Positions 62,218 through 63,018 of a stretch of 63,018 nt of DNA are shown here, one piece after another. A program made the translations under genes and the position numbers. The stretch comes from JBBDJG01 sp040880005. GTDB lineage: Bacteria > Actinomycetota > Thermoleophilia > Solirubrobacterales > JBBDJG01. The notes below the pieces were generated by a model, which saw nothing but the letters and a program-made list of their open reading frames with translations, ran no database searches and was not told the DNA's origin. Each line of letters opens with the position of its first letter. The stretch's first letter is position 1. Location of the stretch: the NCBI GenBank assembly GCA_040880005.1, contig JBBDJG010000035.1:1-63018 (forward strand), read 5' to 3'.

Positions 62218-62847
62218 CTACCCCTTCACCATCCGCTCGAAGCCGCTCCAGACGAAGGCGGTCAGCAGGTCCACCAGCTCGGAGCGCTTTGCCTTGGGGT
62301 TGTTGCGCCACCAGGCGGCGAGCGCTTCGGCGCCGCCGGCGATGATCTCGGCGAGCTGCTCGAGCTGGCGGCGCTTGAGCCCCGCCTTCGACGCGCGCGG
62401 GTCGAGTGCCAGCAACTCGGCCAGCGTCTGCACCGCGCGGGCTCGTAGCTCGCCCTGGTACTCCACGATCTCGAGGTCGCTCGCCTGCTGCGTGAGCGTA
62501 GGCCACGCGTTGCTGCCGTCGGCGATGAACGCGATGAACGCGTCGAGGCCGCGCTCCAACCGCTCCGCCACCGGCGGCCCGGGCGCGGAGGCCTCCGCGA
62601 GCTTCTCCTGAAGAGCATCCGACGCGCGCTCCATCACCGCCATGTAGAGGTCGGCCTTGGTGTCGAAGTGCTGGTAGATCAGCGCCTCGGAGATGTCGCA
62701 GGACTTGGCCAGGTCCTGAGTCTTCAGCCCGTCGTAGCCGCGCGCGGCGAACTCGATCGAGGCCGTCGTGAGGATCCGTTCCCTCCGTGCATCGCGCGGA
62801 ATGCGCCGTTTGATCGGCTTTTCGCGCTTACCTGCTGCTTTGGGCAA
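62218..62847 (-). CDS. TetR-family transcriptional regulator
   Basis: Repressor-type regulator of 209 residues. The HTH is near the N-terminus: RERILTTASIEFAARGYDGLKTQDLAKSCDISEALIYQHFDTKADLYMAVM (residues 22-72). The C-terminal ligand domain is helical and diverse. TTG 62847 with GAGAGG about ten bases upstream. The stop is three bases from the convergent paralogue gene. Possible targets are itself (palindrome at 62922-62932) and the 59.66-kb site. Confidence 0.92.
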   Translation of the reverse strand: MPKAAGKREKPIKRRIPRDARRERILTTASIEFAARGYDGLKTQDLAKSCDISEALIYQHFDTKADLYMAVMERASDALQEKLAEASAPGPPVAERLERGLDAFIAFIADGSNAWPTLTQQASDLEIVEYQGELRARAVQTLAELLALDPRASKAGLKRRQLEQLAEIIAGGAEALAAWWRNNPKAKRSELVDLLTAFVWSGFERMVKG

Positions 62848-62921
62848 TTTCGCCGCCTCTCATCGGCTCAAAGGGACTCCAGACCAAGCCCATCTTAGCC
62901 CCACTTGACATATAAGAGGCC

Positions 62922-62932
62922 ACTAACTTAGT
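62922..62932. promoter_or_regulatory. Short palindrome upstream of tetR, putative operator
   Basis: ACTAA-C-TTAGT (perfect 5+1+5), 75 bases before the TTG start, in an AT-rich stretch that also contains TTGACATATAAG. Typical place and look of a TetR autoregulatory operator/promoter. The half-site differs from ACTGACCA at 59.66 kb, so the two may not share a regulator. Confidence 0.5.
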
Positions 62933-63018
62933 ATTACGGCCGGACGTCGCCGTACAGGCATGGCGGCCTCGTCCAGGGCAAGGAGACCTCCAGACCACTC
63001 CGGGCGACCCGTGCTTGC

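Overview
The window is 63 kb of a high-GC bacterial chromosome. Gene content suggests an actinomycetote: a BldC/MerR-like small HTH protein, DUF1385, methylmalonyl-CoA epimerase, polyprenol-phosphate mannosyltransferase-like GT2, eukaryote-like long IleRS, caa3-type CtaG, and a CcmA/CcmB/CcsA cluster next to siroheme/heme genes. Class Thermoleophilia is my best guess, but it is an inference from gene content only. Starts are often GTG or TTG, and at least one gene (vapC) can only be completed with a CTG start. Genes are tightly packed, with many ATGA/GTGA/TGATG overlaps.

Layout. 0.1-9.2 kb: APC permease, SpoIIM-like membrane protein, GT4 glycosyltransferase, a TauE/SafE permease split into two half-genes, trehalose-phosphatase, PolX, GT2 and thioredoxin. 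9.2-23.4 kb: ileS, marR, ctaG, fumC, a SpoIID-type protein, gabD-like ALDH, an IS481 transposase scar, ychF, PAP2, methyltransferase, mce and ftsH. 23.5-30 kb: small HTH, DUF1385, full-length TauE, rarA interrupted in frame by a palindromic element, ALDH, moaC and mog. 30-39 kb: a run of co-oriented genes for cytochrome c maturation (ccmA, ccmB, ccsA/ccmC, ccmD-like) and tetrapyrrole synthesis (precorrin-2 dehydrogenase, hemA, hemC, cobA-hemD fusion), then a SAM hydroxide adenosyltransferase and birA. 39-42.5 kb: SF2 helicase with a large acidic insert, and a TlpA-like lipoprotein.

42.5-53 kb is an accessory toxin region. It holds a decayed nucleotidyltransferase toxin with its surviving partner, a vapBC cassette bracketed by 44-bp direct repeats that duplicate the 3' end of the next gene, an HTH/AbiEii-type nucleotidyltransferase pair, and a 2351-residue Rhs lipoprotein. 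The Rhs protein has a 14-repeat GGxF region, a distinct 142-residue C-terminal tip, and a translationally coupled four-TM protein that is a good candidate for its immunity protein.

53-56.3 kb: NfeD, stomatin and a GalT-like gene. 56.4-62.2 kb: a membrane HD-GYP phosphodiesterase, an MFS transporter, and two tandem membrane proteins whose C-termini are HD-GYP remnants without the metal ligands; the second carries a +1 frameshift. Part of this block (about 57.2-59.7 kb) has visibly lower GC, and the change begins inside the HD-GYP gene at the sensor/output junction. A TetR gene closes the window.

Two families of dispersed short repeats occur. One is a ~65-70 bp GC-rich element in four copies, two of which bracket ccsA as inverted copies, one with a 44-base poly-G tract. 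The other is a palindromic element beginning CAGAGTTCCCG, found before trxA and inside rarA. No rRNA, tRNA or CRISPR array was recognised.
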